NCBI RefSeq assembly: GCF_008364845.1
Contig: NZ_VTTP01000003.1
Span: forward strand, 186,001 to 250,000
DNA: 64,000 bases
Reading direction: 5' to 3'
Origin: Actinotalea subterranea
GTDB taxonomy: Bacteria; Actinomycetota; Actinomycetes; Actinomycetales; Cellulomonadaceae
Made by a program: the position numbers and the translations under genes. The notes beneath the pieces are model-generated. The model was not told where the DNA came from. It saw only the letters and a program-made list of their open reading frames with translations, and ran no database searches. Positions 42,183 to 51,000 of the stretch are shown in pieces (the first letter of the stretch is position 1; the number at the start of each line of letters is the position of its first letter).

Positions 42183-42352
42183 CAGCGCTCCTCGCGGAAG
42201 TCGACGCGGTGCCGCACGACGGGGTCGTACTTGCGCAGCACGAGCCGCTCGGGGTCGTTGCGGCGGTTCTTCCGGGTCACGTACGTGAACCCGGTGCCCG
42301 CCGTGGACCGGAGCTTGATGACCGGGCGCAGGTCCTGGCGCCGGGCCGCCAT
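42182..42352 (-). CDS. rpmG: Ribosomal protein L33 (zinc-independent form)
   Basis: 56 residues, [54 protein letters not shown] in type; no cysteine, so it is the C-minus version. It is coupled to L28 upstream and S14 downstream by single-base TGATG overlaps. Confidence 0.96.
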   Translation of the reverse strand: MAARRQDLRPVIKLRSTAGTGFTYVTRKNRRNDPERLVLRKYDPVVRHRVDFREER

Positions 42353-42588
42353 CAGACCTTCTCCCCGCGGCGCAGGATCTCGGCGACGACCACGTCGATG
42401 CCGCGCCGGTCGATGGTCCGGATACCGCGGGCGCTGACGGTGAGGCGCACGTGCCGGCCGAGGCTCGGGACCCAGTAGCGCTTGCGCTGGACGTTCGGGT
42501 CGAACCGTCGCTTGGTGCGGACGTGCGAGTGGGAGATCGCGTGGCCGAAGCCCGGCGTGGTGCCGAGGACCTGGCATCTGGCGGACAT
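42352..42588 (-). CDS. rpmB: Ribosomal protein L28, first gene of the Zur-type cluster
   Basis: 78 residues: [60 protein letters not shown] follows L28. One cysteine (Cys5) remains, but the second-position and later CxxC pattern of zinc L28 is absent. GGAAGG lies 8 nt before the ATG. It heads the operon rpmB-rpmG-rpsN-rpmE2 and is 55 nt from the Zur-like palindrome at 42643. Confidence 0.96.
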   Translation of the reverse strand: MSARCQVLGTTPGFGHAISHSHVRTKRRFDPNVQRKRYWVPSLGRHVRLTVSARGIRTIDRRGIDVVVAEILRRGEKV

Positions 42589-42642
42589 CGAGGGGCCTTC
42601 CGACGGGGGTGTGCGCGTGGTGGCACGTCGGATGAAACTAGT

Positions 42643-42655
42643 AATGAGAATCATT
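42643..42655. promoter_or_regulatory. Zur-type operator in the divergent promoter
   Basis: AATGAGAATCATT is a palindrome with AATGA/TCATT arms around GAA, set in an AT-rich patch (ACTAGTAATGAGAATCATTCC) in an otherwise GC-rich genome. It resembles actinobacterial Zur boxes and sits between the C-minus ribosomal protein operon and the MRF-like gene, so zinc starvation should derepress both. Confidence 0.85.
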
Positions 42656-42715
42656 CCGGTCAAGGCGTTAGGGTGGGCGCTCCCACCCCGTGCGACCCGT
42701 GTGAAAGGACGCCCG

Positions 42716-43810
42716 ATGGCCCACCGCCTCCCCCTGCTGCTCCTCGCGACGATCGACCCCGTGGTCCGGGACTCGATGGTCTTCGGCCTCCTCACCGACT
42801 CCCCGTCCACCGTCCTCGTGCGGCACGACATCGTCGACGACGCCGCCGGAGGCCACCTCCGCCGGGTCGTCATGGACGCGGGTGGCGTGATCGAGGACGT
42901 CGAGGTGCCCCTCGAGCACGCATGCCTGAGCTGCGCGGTCCGCGAGGACGCCCTCCCGACGCTCCGCGCACTGGCCGACGACGGCCGATGGTCCTCGCTC
43001 GCCCTCGCGCTGCCCGTCTCGGGAGAGTCCCTGCCCGTGGCGCTCGCGCTCGAGCGGGCCATGCAGCGCGGCGGGGAGCTCAGCCGGGTGCGCCTCGCAT
43101 CCGTCATCGGCGCCGTCGACCTCGAGACCTTCGCCGACGACCTGCTGGGCGACGACCTGCTCGCCGAGCGCGGCCTCGCCCTGACCGCGGACGACCGCCG
43201 ATCGGTCGGTGAGGCCGTCGCGGCGCAGGTCGGGCACGTCGACGTGCTCGTCACGGCGGGCGACCTCAGCGGCGTCGCGTCCGACCTCGTGGAGCACCTG
43301 CGCGCGCCCGACGGCCGTCGCGTCGACGGGCTCCACGACCTCGACCTCCGTGCACTCCTGGCCGGGACGCACCACGCCGACGCGGGCCGGCGCAGGCTCG
43401 ACCCGCTGCGTGCCCGCGCCGCCACGACGCCCGGCGCGAGCGGCGTGTGGAGCCTCGAGCTCGCGTCCGACAGGCCCTTCCACCCCGAGCGGCTCGTCGA
43501 GCACGTCAGCCGGCTCGGGCTGCCCGACGTCCGCGGGCGCGGCGTGTTCTGGGTCGCGAACCGACCCGACTCGGCCTGTGCGTGGGACGGCGCCGGAGGT
43601 CAGCTCAGCATCGGGGAGCTCGAGTCCTGGGGCCGCCGTGCGCCGTTCACGAGGCTCGTCATGACCGGCGTCGGACCGCACCGCGAGGCCCTGCGCGCCG
43701 CGTTCGACGACATCCTGCTCACCGACGCCGAGGCCCGCCGCGGACTCGGCGACTGGCTCGACCGGCCCGACGTCCTCGCGCCCTGGCTCGGCGAACGCGC
43801 ACCCCGGTAG
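42716..43810 (+). CDS. MRF-like ribosome hibernation factor-recruiting protein (COG0523/CobW relative)
   Basis: 364 residues. It is a CobW/COG0523-type protein: the metal motif is CLSC (residues near 75-78), [41 protein letters not shown] is the CobW C-terminal domain, and TRLVMTGVG the end motif. The usual N-terminal P-loop (GxxGxGKTT) is replaced by [14 protein letters not shown], so GTP binding in the normal way is doubtful. In mycobacteria the protein Mrf, encoded beside the C-minus ribosomal proteins, recruits the hibernation factor Mpy to ribosomes under zinc starvation. The divergent Zur box here supports that role. ATG 42716 has GAAAGGA 7 nt upstream. Confidence 0.85.
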   Translation: MAHRLPLLLLATIDPVVRDSMVFGLLTDSPSTVLVRHDIVDDAAGGHLRRVVMDAGGVIEDVEVPLEHACLSCAVREDALPTLRALADDGRWSSLALALPVSGESLPVALALERAMQRGGELSRVRLASVIGAVDLETFADDLLGDDLLAERGLALTADDRRSVGEAVAAQVGHVDVLVTAGDLSGVASDLVEHLRAPDGRRVDGLHDLDLRALLAGTHHADAGRRRLDPLRARAATTPGASGVWSLELASDRPFHPERLVEHVSRLGLPDVRGRGVFWVANRPDSACAWDGAGGQLSIGELESWGRRAPFTRLVMTGVGPHREALRAAFDDILLTDAEARRGLGDWLDRPDVLAPWLGERAPR

Positions 43811-43813
43811 GGG

Positions 43814-44218
43814 TCAGCGCCGCGCGGCCTCCAGCGCCGTCTCAGCCGCACCCGTCTCGTCACCGCGGGAGAAGTCGAGCGGGACGTGCTCCGACAGGCC
43901 GAGCATGTCGAACATCTCGAGCACCAGCGCAGGGGGGTCGCGCAGCACGACCGGGCGGCCGGCCTCGTCGCTGACGTTGACGAGCTGGAGGATGAACGCG
44001 AGGCCCGAGGAGTCGATGAACTCGACCTCCGACGCGTCGACGACCACCCGGTCCCCGCGCTGGATGACCGCGCTCATCACCTCGCTGGCCTGGTCGCGCA
44101 GCGTCGCGTCGACGTCACCCCACATGCGCACGAGGGACTCGTCCCCGCCGTCGGTCACGAGTGCCAGCCCTCCGCCGAGGTTGCCGGGAGTCGTGTCGGT
44201 GTCGGTCAGGTCGATCAT
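43814..44218 (-). CDS. STAS-domain anti-sigma factor antagonist-like protein
   Basis: 134 residues. The STAS fold (about 18-115) has LVRMWGDVDATLRDQASEVM and the phosphoacceptor-type loop VVVDASEVEFIDSSGLAFILQL, in which DSSG matches the serine phosphorylated in SpoIIAA-like antagonists. The partner kinase/anti-sigma factor is not in the window. ATG 44218 has GAGG 6 nt upstream. It converges on the MRF-like gene with a 3-nt gap and no visible terminator, so read-through between the strands is likely. Confidence 0.9.
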   Translation of the reverse strand: MIDLTDTDTTPGNLGGGLALVTDGGDESLVRMWGDVDATLRDQASEVMSAVIQRGDRVVVDASEVEFIDSSGLAFILQLVNVSDEAGRPVVLRDPPALVLEMFDMLGLSEHVPLDFSRGDETGAAETALEAARR

Positions 44219-44477
44219 CGGTTCCTCATCGTCTGGAGAAGACGGGCCGCGGGGCGCCCCGTCCGGACTGCTGACCGGCGGGAAGGCCGGCCGGTGCCCG
44301 CTCGGCGCGAGCTCCGGAGCGATCCGGTGCCGCCACGTCGACCAGGGCCTCCGAAGGGTAGGACGCCCCACCGACGCCGTCGGTTCCCCTCGATCCTCGC
44401 GGTCTCGGGAGGCGGTCACGGGACGGTGCGGTGAACGCTCTGGGGAAGGGTTGCGAGCGGCCGGTGAACGCGTCGGC

Positions 44478-44990
44478 TCAGCCCGACGTCGGCTCGGCAT
44501 CCGTCACGTCCGCGACGGTCGCGCCGAGGGCGAGCACCATCTGGCTGCCGTCGAGGGTCGCGGCCACGCCGTGCGCCCCCGCGCCGATCGAGACCGCCCG
44601 GCCGGCGACGCGCGCATCGGCGACGACGGGCCAGGCACGCGTCGACCCGAACGGTGTGATCGTCCCGCGCTCGTAACCGGTGACCGCGAGCGCCGTCGCC
44701 GCGTCGGGCAAGGACATGCGTGAGACGCCGAGGAGCGCGCGCAGCTTGGGCCACGAGATCACCCGGCCGCCGGGCACGAGCACGAAGAGGAAGTCGTCCT
44801 CGGCCCGCCGCACGACGATCGTCTTGATCACCTGCTCGGGGCGGACCCGGCGGGCGGCGGCGGCCTCCTCGAGGCTCGAGACCCGGCCGTGCCGCACGAG
44901 CCGATAGCGCAGGCCCGTCGCGTCGAGGGCGGCAACCGCCCGCTGCTCACCCTCGCTCGCGCCGTCGGGCGCCGGCTGCTGCTCGCTCAC
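44478..44990 (-). CDS. YbaK/EbsC-type aminoacyl-tRNA deacylase
   Basis: 170 residues. The YbaK/ProX editing domain is clear: YRLVRHGRVSSLEEAAAARRV, VIKTIVVRRAEDDFLFVLVPGG with the catalytic-region lysine, and GTITPFGSTRAWPVVADARV plus ISIGAGAHGVAAT-like text. These enzymes free mischarged amino acids from tRNA (such as Cys-tRNAPro). GTG 44990 has GAGG 8 nt upstream. It stands alone between the STAS and Usp genes. Confidence 0.93.
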   Translation of the reverse strand: MSEQQPAPDGASEGEQRAVAALDATGLRYRLVRHGRVSSLEEAAAARRVRPEQVIKTIVVRRAEDDFLFVLVPGGRVISWPKLRALLGVSRMSLPDAATALAVTGYERGTITPFGSTRAWPVVADARVAGRAVSIGAGAHGVAATLDGSQMVLALGATVADVTDAEPTSG

Positions 44991-45178
44991 GCAGCCATCC
45001 TCACACCCGCGCGGCGCGTGCAGCACGTGCGCGGCGCGCGGCGCACGTGCGCCGGGACAGGCGAGGTCGACGCACCCTGCCGTGCTCGACAGCGCGACCC
45101 GTCGATCACGGGCGAGAGCGTCGACCAGACCGGTCCGCAGGCGTCGGGCCCGCGCGACCGGACCCGACGCCTGACGCC

Positions 45179-46039
45179 TCAGTGCGCGTGCTTGCGGATC
45201 CGTGCCACGAGCACGGGGCACGGCGCGTGCAGCACCACGGTGTGGCTCACCGAGCCGAGCAGCGCCCGCGCGACACCCTGACGGCCCCGGCTCCCGACGA
45301 CGAGCAGCCGCGCACCCGCCGCAGCCGCGAGCAGCGCCGTCGCCGGGGCGTCGTTGACGAGCTCGCGGTGGACCACGAGGTCCGGGTACATGTCCGCGAG
45401 GCCCGCGACGGACTCGCCGAGGATCACGCGCTCCGCCTCGACCATCTCCTCACCGATGCCGCTGGGGAAGTAGTCGGCGGCCATGTACATGGCCGGCTCC
45501 TGCCACGCGTGCACCACGTGGAGCTCCTGACCGGTGCGGTCCGCCTCGGCCGCGGCGAGCGCGATGGCCTCCAGGGAGTCCTGCGACCCGTCCGCGCCGA
45601 CGACCACGCCACGGGCCTCGGCCTGCGGCATCATCGGGACGATCGCGACCGGGCAGTGGGCCGCGGCGGCGATCTGGTAGCTCAGCGAGCCGGAGAACAC
45701 GCGCTCGGTCATCGTGAGCCGGTGCGAGCCGACGACGACCATCGACACCTCGGCCGAGCGCTCCACGAGCGCGTGGGCGGCCGTGTACCGGTCGACGCGG
45801 AGGCGCGGCTCGACGCCCGGCACCGCCTCGCGGACGCGCGCGGCCTCCTTCTCGAGGAGGGCCATGGCGCCCTGCTGGATCGCGTCGTCGTAGATGACGT
45901 CGAGCGCGATCGTGGGGAAGCCGGTGGCGTGGACCATCTCCAGCGTCCAGCCGCGCTCCTTGGCGGCGTGGGCCGCCCAGATCAAGGCATCGTCGCTCGA
46001 GGGCCTGCCCTCGACGCCGACGACGACGGTTCCGGTCAT
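45179..46039 (-). CDS. Universal stress protein with two Usp domains
   Basis: 286 residues with two Usp repeats (about 1-140 and 143-280). Each opens with a strand and Asp/Glu (VVVGVEGRPSSDDALIWAA; GVVVGADGSQDSLEAIALA), and each ends with the ATP-binding loop: VVVGSHRLTMTERVFSGSLSYQIAAAAHCPVAIV and VVGSRGRQGVARALLGSVSHTVVLHAPCPVLV. The G-2x-G-9x-G-S/T pattern is complete in the second and near-complete in the first. Usually induced by hypoxia or stationary phase. AAGGAG lies 7 nt before ATG 46039. Confidence 0.95.
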   Translation of the reverse strand: MTGTVVVGVEGRPSSDDALIWAAHAAKERGWTLEMVHATGFPTIALDVIYDDAIQQGAMALLEKEAARVREAVPGVEPRLRVDRYTAAHALVERSAEVSMVVVGSHRLTMTERVFSGSLSYQIAAAAHCPVAIVPMMPQAEARGVVVGADGSQDSLEAIALAAAEADRTGQELHVVHAWQEPAMYMAADYFPSGIGEEMVEAERVILGESVAGLADMYPDLVVHRELVNDAPATALLAAAAGARLLVVGSRGRQGVARALLGSVSHTVVLHAPCPVLVARIRKHAH

Positions 46040-46238
46040 GGCCGTTCTCCTTCCCCGCGAGGACGGGTACGAAGAAGCCACCCAGCCCGGGGTGCACCCG
46101 CCTGGTTCTCGCTGTCACCTCCACCGTCCGGCGGCACACCCGCACGTTCCAGGGCCCTTGGTCCCGTCAGGCACGCGCCGCCCGTCGCGGCGCGAGCCGG
46201 CGCGGGGCGGCGCGGGGGGCGCGGACGCGCACCCGAGA

Positions 46239-47057
46239 ATGCCGTTGACGGGCACGCTCGACGCGCGGACGGTGATCGGCGTGGAGCCCGTCATCGCGCG
46301 CCTGCACGACCACGTGAGCCGGACGGACCCGGGCGGGGTCCTCGGCGTCTGCCTGGTCGGGTCGTCGGTCGTCGGAGGCCTGCGTCCCGACAGCGACATC
46401 GACGTGCTGATCACGACCCGACGCTCCCTGGCGCAGCCCGAGCGTCAGGGTCTCCTCACCCACCTCCTCCAGACCTCGGGCGGGCAGGCGACCGTCGGGC
46501 CGACGCGGCCGCTCGAGGTGACGGTGGTGGTCCGGGACGACGTCGTCCCCTGGGCGTACCCGCCGGTCTGCGACTTCCTCTACGGCGAGTGGCTCCGCGA
46601 CGAGCTCAACACCGGTGCGCTGCCCCAGCGGCACACCAGTCCGGACCTCGCCGTGCTGATCACGGGCGCCCGGCAGCACGCCACCTGCCTCTCCGGTGCG
46701 CACCCCCGGGACCTCTTGGCACCGGTTCCCACCACGGACCTGCACCGTGCCGTCCACGACAGCCTCGCGGCGCTCCTGGACGACCTCGTGGGCGACGAGC
46801 GCAACGTGCTCCTGACCCTGGCCCGGATGGTGGTGACCCTCGAGACCGACCAGATCGTCCCCAAGGATCGCGCCGCGGAGCTCGTCGAGCCGACCCTCAA
46901 GGAGCCGTACCGCTCGACCCTGTCGGTGGCGCGCCTGGCCTACACCGGCCACGTCCCGGACGACTGGACCCGTCGCCGACGAGAGGCCCGCACCACCGCC
47001 GACCACCTCGCCGATCGCATCCACGCGCACCGTCCGGCCACCTGGCGCGCCACCTAG
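46239..47057 (+). CDS. Aminoglycoside adenylyltransferase, AadA/ANT(3'')(9) type
   Basis: 272 residues. The nucleotidyltransferase site is LVGSSVVGGLRPDSDIDVLI, with GSS at 41-43 and catalytic aspartates at 53 and 55. The C-terminal helical domain (DUF4111-like) has ERNVLLTLARMVVTLETDQIVPKDRAAE and KEPYRSTLSVARLAY, typical of AadA enzymes that adenylylate streptomycin and spectinomycin. The ribosome site before ATG 46239 is weak; GTG codons at 46271-46280 are alternatives but cut off little conserved sequence. There is no integron, attC site or mobile gene nearby, so it looks like an intrinsic chromosomal gene. Actual resistance is not known. Confidence 0.88.
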   Translation: MPLTGTLDARTVIGVEPVIARLHDHVSRTDPGGVLGVCLVGSSVVGGLRPDSDIDVLITTRRSLAQPERQGLLTHLLQTSGGQATVGPTRPLEVTVVVRDDVVPWAYPPVCDFLYGEWLRDELNTGALPQRHTSPDLAVLITGARQHATCLSGAHPRDLLAPVPTTDLHRAVHDSLAALLDDLVGDERNVLLTLARMVVTLETDQIVPKDRAAELVEPTLKEPYRSTLSVARLAYTGHVPDDWTRRRREARTTADHLADRIHAHRPATWRAT

Positions 47058-47140
47058 CGCGCCCGACCGCGTCGCTACCCGGCCCGGGCCCGCGAGGTCA
47101 CCCCGGCGCGGCCGTTCACACGGCCGACATCCGCGGCGCC

Positions 47141-47146
47141 TACCGT
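47141..47146 (+). promoter_or_regulatory. -10 element (TACCGT) of a leaderless promoter
   Basis: TACCGT ends 6 nt before ATG 47153 with no ribosome site between. Confidence 0.6.
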
Positions 47147-47152
47147 GTGCGC

Positions 47153-47941
47153 ATGCCCGAGGTGAGCATCACGACGCCGCGTGGCGTGCGGCTCGCGGGG
47201 ACGTTCGAGCCGCCCGCCGCGCAGCACCCGGCGACCCCGAGCGGCGCGGCGGTGCTCTTCGCGCACGGCTTCCTCGCCGAGCGGTCCTCCCGCGGCCGCG
47301 CGGACCTGCTCGCCGCCCGCTACCGCGCACACGGCTTCGCCACCCTCACGATCGACTTCTCCGGCTGCGGCGCGTCCGACGACGACGTGGTGCTCGTCGA
47401 GCACGAGGTCGAGGACCTGAGCGCGGCGAGCGAGTTCCTGGCCGACGCCGGCTACCCGCGCCAGGTGCTCCACGGGCACAGCCTCGGCGCGCTCGTCGCG
47501 CTGCGGTGCCCGTCGCCGCACGTCGAGGCCATGGTCCTCACGGGCGCGGTCGCGGGGCCCATCCACCACCCGTGGGACCACATCCTCTCCGCGCAGCAGC
47601 TCGACGAGCTCGCGCGCGACGGCCGGACGACTGTGGTCGACGACGGACCCGGCCCGCGTGAGCACAACGTGATCGCGCGGCGCACGCTCGAGGCGTTCTC
47701 CGACGTCGACCAGGCCGCGCTGCTCGGCGCCGTCGCGTGCCCCGTCCTGCTGATCCACGGGGGACGGCTGGTCGACGGCGAGGAGCACGCGCTCCTGACC
47801 CGCTCCCGCGTCGGCATGCCGCACCTGCCGCCCGGGTCGGAGCTCCAGGTGGTCCTCGGCGCCGACCACTCACTCATCGAGCACACCGATCACGTCGCCG
47901 ACCGCGCGCTGGCCTGGCTCACCCAGCACCTGCCTGCCTGA
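47153..47941 (+). CDS. Alpha/beta-hydrolase
   Basis: 262 residues. Oxyanion motif FAHGFLAERSS (near 38), GHSLGALVALR with the nucleophile serine near residue 105, an acidic region LLIHGGRLVDGEEH and a late histidine in LGADHSLIEH give a complete Ser-Asp/Glu-His set. The layout resembles BAAT/dienelactone-hydrolase-like or monoglyceride lipase-like serine hydrolases. No signal peptide, so cytoplasmic. Substrate not evident. The start fits the leaderless promoter at 47141. Confidence 0.9.
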   Translation: MPEVSITTPRGVRLAGTFEPPAAQHPATPSGAAVLFAHGFLAERSSRGRADLLAARYRAHGFATLTIDFSGCGASDDDVVLVEHEVEDLSAASEFLADAGYPRQVLHGHSLGALVALRCPSPHVEAMVLTGAVAGPIHHPWDHILSAQQLDELARDGRTTVVDDGPGPREHNVIARRTLEAFSDVDQAALLGAVACPVLLIHGGRLVDGEEHALLTRSRVGMPHLPPGSELQVVLGADHSLIEHTDHVADRALAWLTQHLPA

Positions 47942-48083
47942 CCGCCCGACCGGCCGAGGATCCCCGCGCGCCCACGCGGCCCCGGGCGTGGACCCACCCA
48001 CAGCCGCCCCGGGCGCGCCTACCGGCCCGGGCTCCGGGAATCAGCGCGCGAGGCGACCCCGGCGTCGAGGACAATGGTGCGTT

Positions 48084-51000
48084 GTGAGTGACGGGCCGCA
48101 CGAGGGGCAGCCGACGCCGGCCGAGAGCCGGGGCCGGTCGGGCTCGCGCAACCGTCGCCGCGGCAAGGGCCGCCCGGCCCGCGCGCCGCAGGGATCCGAC
48201 CAGGCACCCCAGGGCACCGGCCTCGCACCGCGGGGCACCGACCACGCACCGCAGGGTCCCGACCAGCCGCCGCAGCGCCTCGACCGGGCACCCGAGACGC
48301 CGGCCCGCACCACGGACGATGCGCGGCGCCCCAGGCGTCGGGACGAGCGACGCGGCGCCACGGACCAGGCCCGGCGCCGCGGAGCGACCGGCCGGGACGA
48401 GAACCACCGGGTCCGACGCGCGGACGCACGCCGCGCCGTCGTCGTGCCACCCATCACGTACCCCGAGCAGCTGCCGGTCTCCGCGCGCCGCGACGACATC
48501 GCGGCGGCGATCCGTGACCACCAGGTCGTGATCGTCGCGGGCGAGACGGGCTCGGGGAAGACGACCCAGCTCCCGAAGATCCTGCTGGACCTCGGCCGGG
48601 GGCGCGACGGGCAGATCGGCCACACGCAGCCGCGCCGGATCGCGGCACGGACCGTCGCGGAGCGCATCAGCGAGGAGATCACCGGGGCGTCGGGGGCCCT
48701 GGGCTCCATCGTCGGCTACCAGGTGCGGTTCACCGACCAGTCGTCGCAGGAGACGCTGGTCAAGGTCATGACCGACGGCATCCTGCTCGCCCAGATCCAG
48801 CGCGACCCGCAGCTCCTCGCGTACGACACGCTGATCATCGACGAGGCCCACGAGCGCTCGCTCAACATCGACTTCATCCTCGGGTACCTCACGAGGCTCC
48901 TGCCGCAGCGGCCGGACCTGAAGGTCGTCATCACGTCCGCGACCATCGACTCGGAGCGGTTCGCCCGGCACTTCGCAGGCCCGCCGACCGCTGAGGCACC
49001 CGACGGCGTCCCCGCCCCGGTCATCGAGGTCACCGGCCGCACGTACCCGGTGGAGATCCGCTACCGGCCCCTGTCCCCCGACCGCGACGACGCGGGGTCC
49101 CTCTCGGGCGCCGGGGACGACGACCTGGACGAGGACGTCGACGGCGCCGCGTCCTCCTCGCGTGCGAAGGTCGCGGGTGCGCGGGGCCGGACGACGACGT
49201 CCGCGGCCGGGCGCGGCTCGGCGGGGCGGGCGACGGCCTCGGCCACGGGCCCGTCCGGGCGCGGCGGTCCGGCAGGTAGGGGCGGACCCGCAGGCAGGGG
49301 CGGACCCGCAGGCAGAGGCGGACCGGCAAGCAGGGCCAACGCGGCCGGCACCGGCAAGGCCGCGCGTGGCGAGGACCGCGACCTCATGACGGCGATCTGC
49401 GAGGCCGTCGACGAGCTGTGCGTCGAGGGACCCGGGGACATCCTCGTGTTCCTCTCGGGCGAGCGCGAGATCCGGGACGCGGAGGACGCCCTGCGCGGGC
49501 ACCTCGGCCCGCGTGTGCTCGGCCCGGCGACGCCGCGCACGCCGTCGTCGGTCGAGATCGTGCCGCTGTACTCGCGGCTGTCGTCCGCGGAGCAGCACCG
49601 CGTGTTCGAGCCCCACCAGACGCGGCGCGTGGTGCTCGCGACCAACGTCGCGGAGACGTCGCTGACCGTGCCGGGCGTGCGGTACGTCGTCGACCCGGGG
49701 ACCGCGCGCATCTCGCGCTTCTCCAAGACGACCAAGGTCCAGCGGCTGCCGATCGAGCCGATCTCGCAGGCCAGCGCCAACCAGCGCTCGGGCCGGTGCG
49801 GCCGCGTCGCCGACGGCATCGCGATCCGCCTGTACTCGGAGACCGACTTCGCCGCACGGCCGGAGTTCACGGAGCCGGAGATCCTGCGGACCTCGCTCGC
49901 CTCGGTGATCCTGCAGATGATCGCCGTGGGGGTCGCCGCGTCGCCCGACGACGTCGCGCGGTTCCCGTTCGTCGAGCCGCCGGACGTGCGGGCGATCCGC
50001 GACGGCGTCCAGCTCCTCACCGAGCTCGGCGCCCTGGACACCCGCGCGGGCGAGGGCACGCGCCTGACCGACGTCGGGCGATCCCTGGCCCTGCTGCCCA
50101 TGGACCCCCGTCTCGCGCGCATGATCGTCGAGGGCGGTCGGCGCGACGTCGCACGCGAGGTCATGATCATCGCGGCGGCCCTGTCGATCCAGGACCCGCG
50201 CGAGCGACCCGCGGAGCAGCGCCCGCAGGCGGACCAGGCGCACGCACGCTTCGCGGACCCGACGTCGGACTTCCTCACGTACCTGAACCTGTGGCACTAC
50301 GTGCGGGATCAGCAGCGCGAGCTCTCGGGGAGCGCGTTCCGGCGCATGTGCCGGGCCGAGCACCTGAACTACCTGCGGCTGCGCGAGTGGCAGGACGTCG
50401 TGAGCCAGCTCAAGGAGATGGCGAAGCCCCTGGGCATCACCGTGCGGCCCCCGTCGGCGCGCGCCACCGTCTCGACGGGGCCCGCGACGGGGACGGTGCG
50501 CCGCTCCGCCCCGGGTGCCCGCGCGCTGACCGCCGAGGAGGCCGCCGCCGAGGCGCAGGTGCGCGAGGGCTCCGCGGACGCCGTGGACCACCGCCTGGCC
50601 TGGGACGCGGACCGCATCCACCAGTCGCTCCTGTCCGGTCTGCTCAGCCACCTCGGCATGCAGGAGGCCACGGAGGTGCGGGCGGGCGGCCCCGCGCGGC
50701 CCGCGACCACCAAGGGCGGCAGGCCTGCGCGGCCGGCGTCGCGCAACGAGTACCTCGGGGCCCGCGGCGCCCGGTTCGCGATCTTCCCGGGGTCGCCCCT
50801 GTCCAAGAAGCCGCCCGCCTGGATCATGGCGGGCGAGCTCGTCGAGACGTCGCGCCTGTGGGCCCGCGACGTCGCACGCATCACACCCGAGTGGGCCGAG
50901 GAGCTCGCACCCCACCTCGTGCGACGGACCTACTCCGAGCCCGCGTGGTCCACCAAGCAGGGTGCCGCGACCGCGTTCGAGAAGGTCCTGCTGTACGGGG

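Noticed and set aside
42716-43810. MRF-like gene as a pseudogene because the P-loop is missing
   Set aside because: The frame is intact, has a good ribosome site, keeps the CLSC motif and C-terminal domain, and sits at a Zur-type promoter, so loss of the P-loop looks evolved rather than decayed.
45179-47057. Overlap of the long plus-strand frame from 45894 with the Usp gene
   Set aside because: The adenylyltransferase homology begins only after 46239; the earlier part of the frame is antisense to the Usp coding region.
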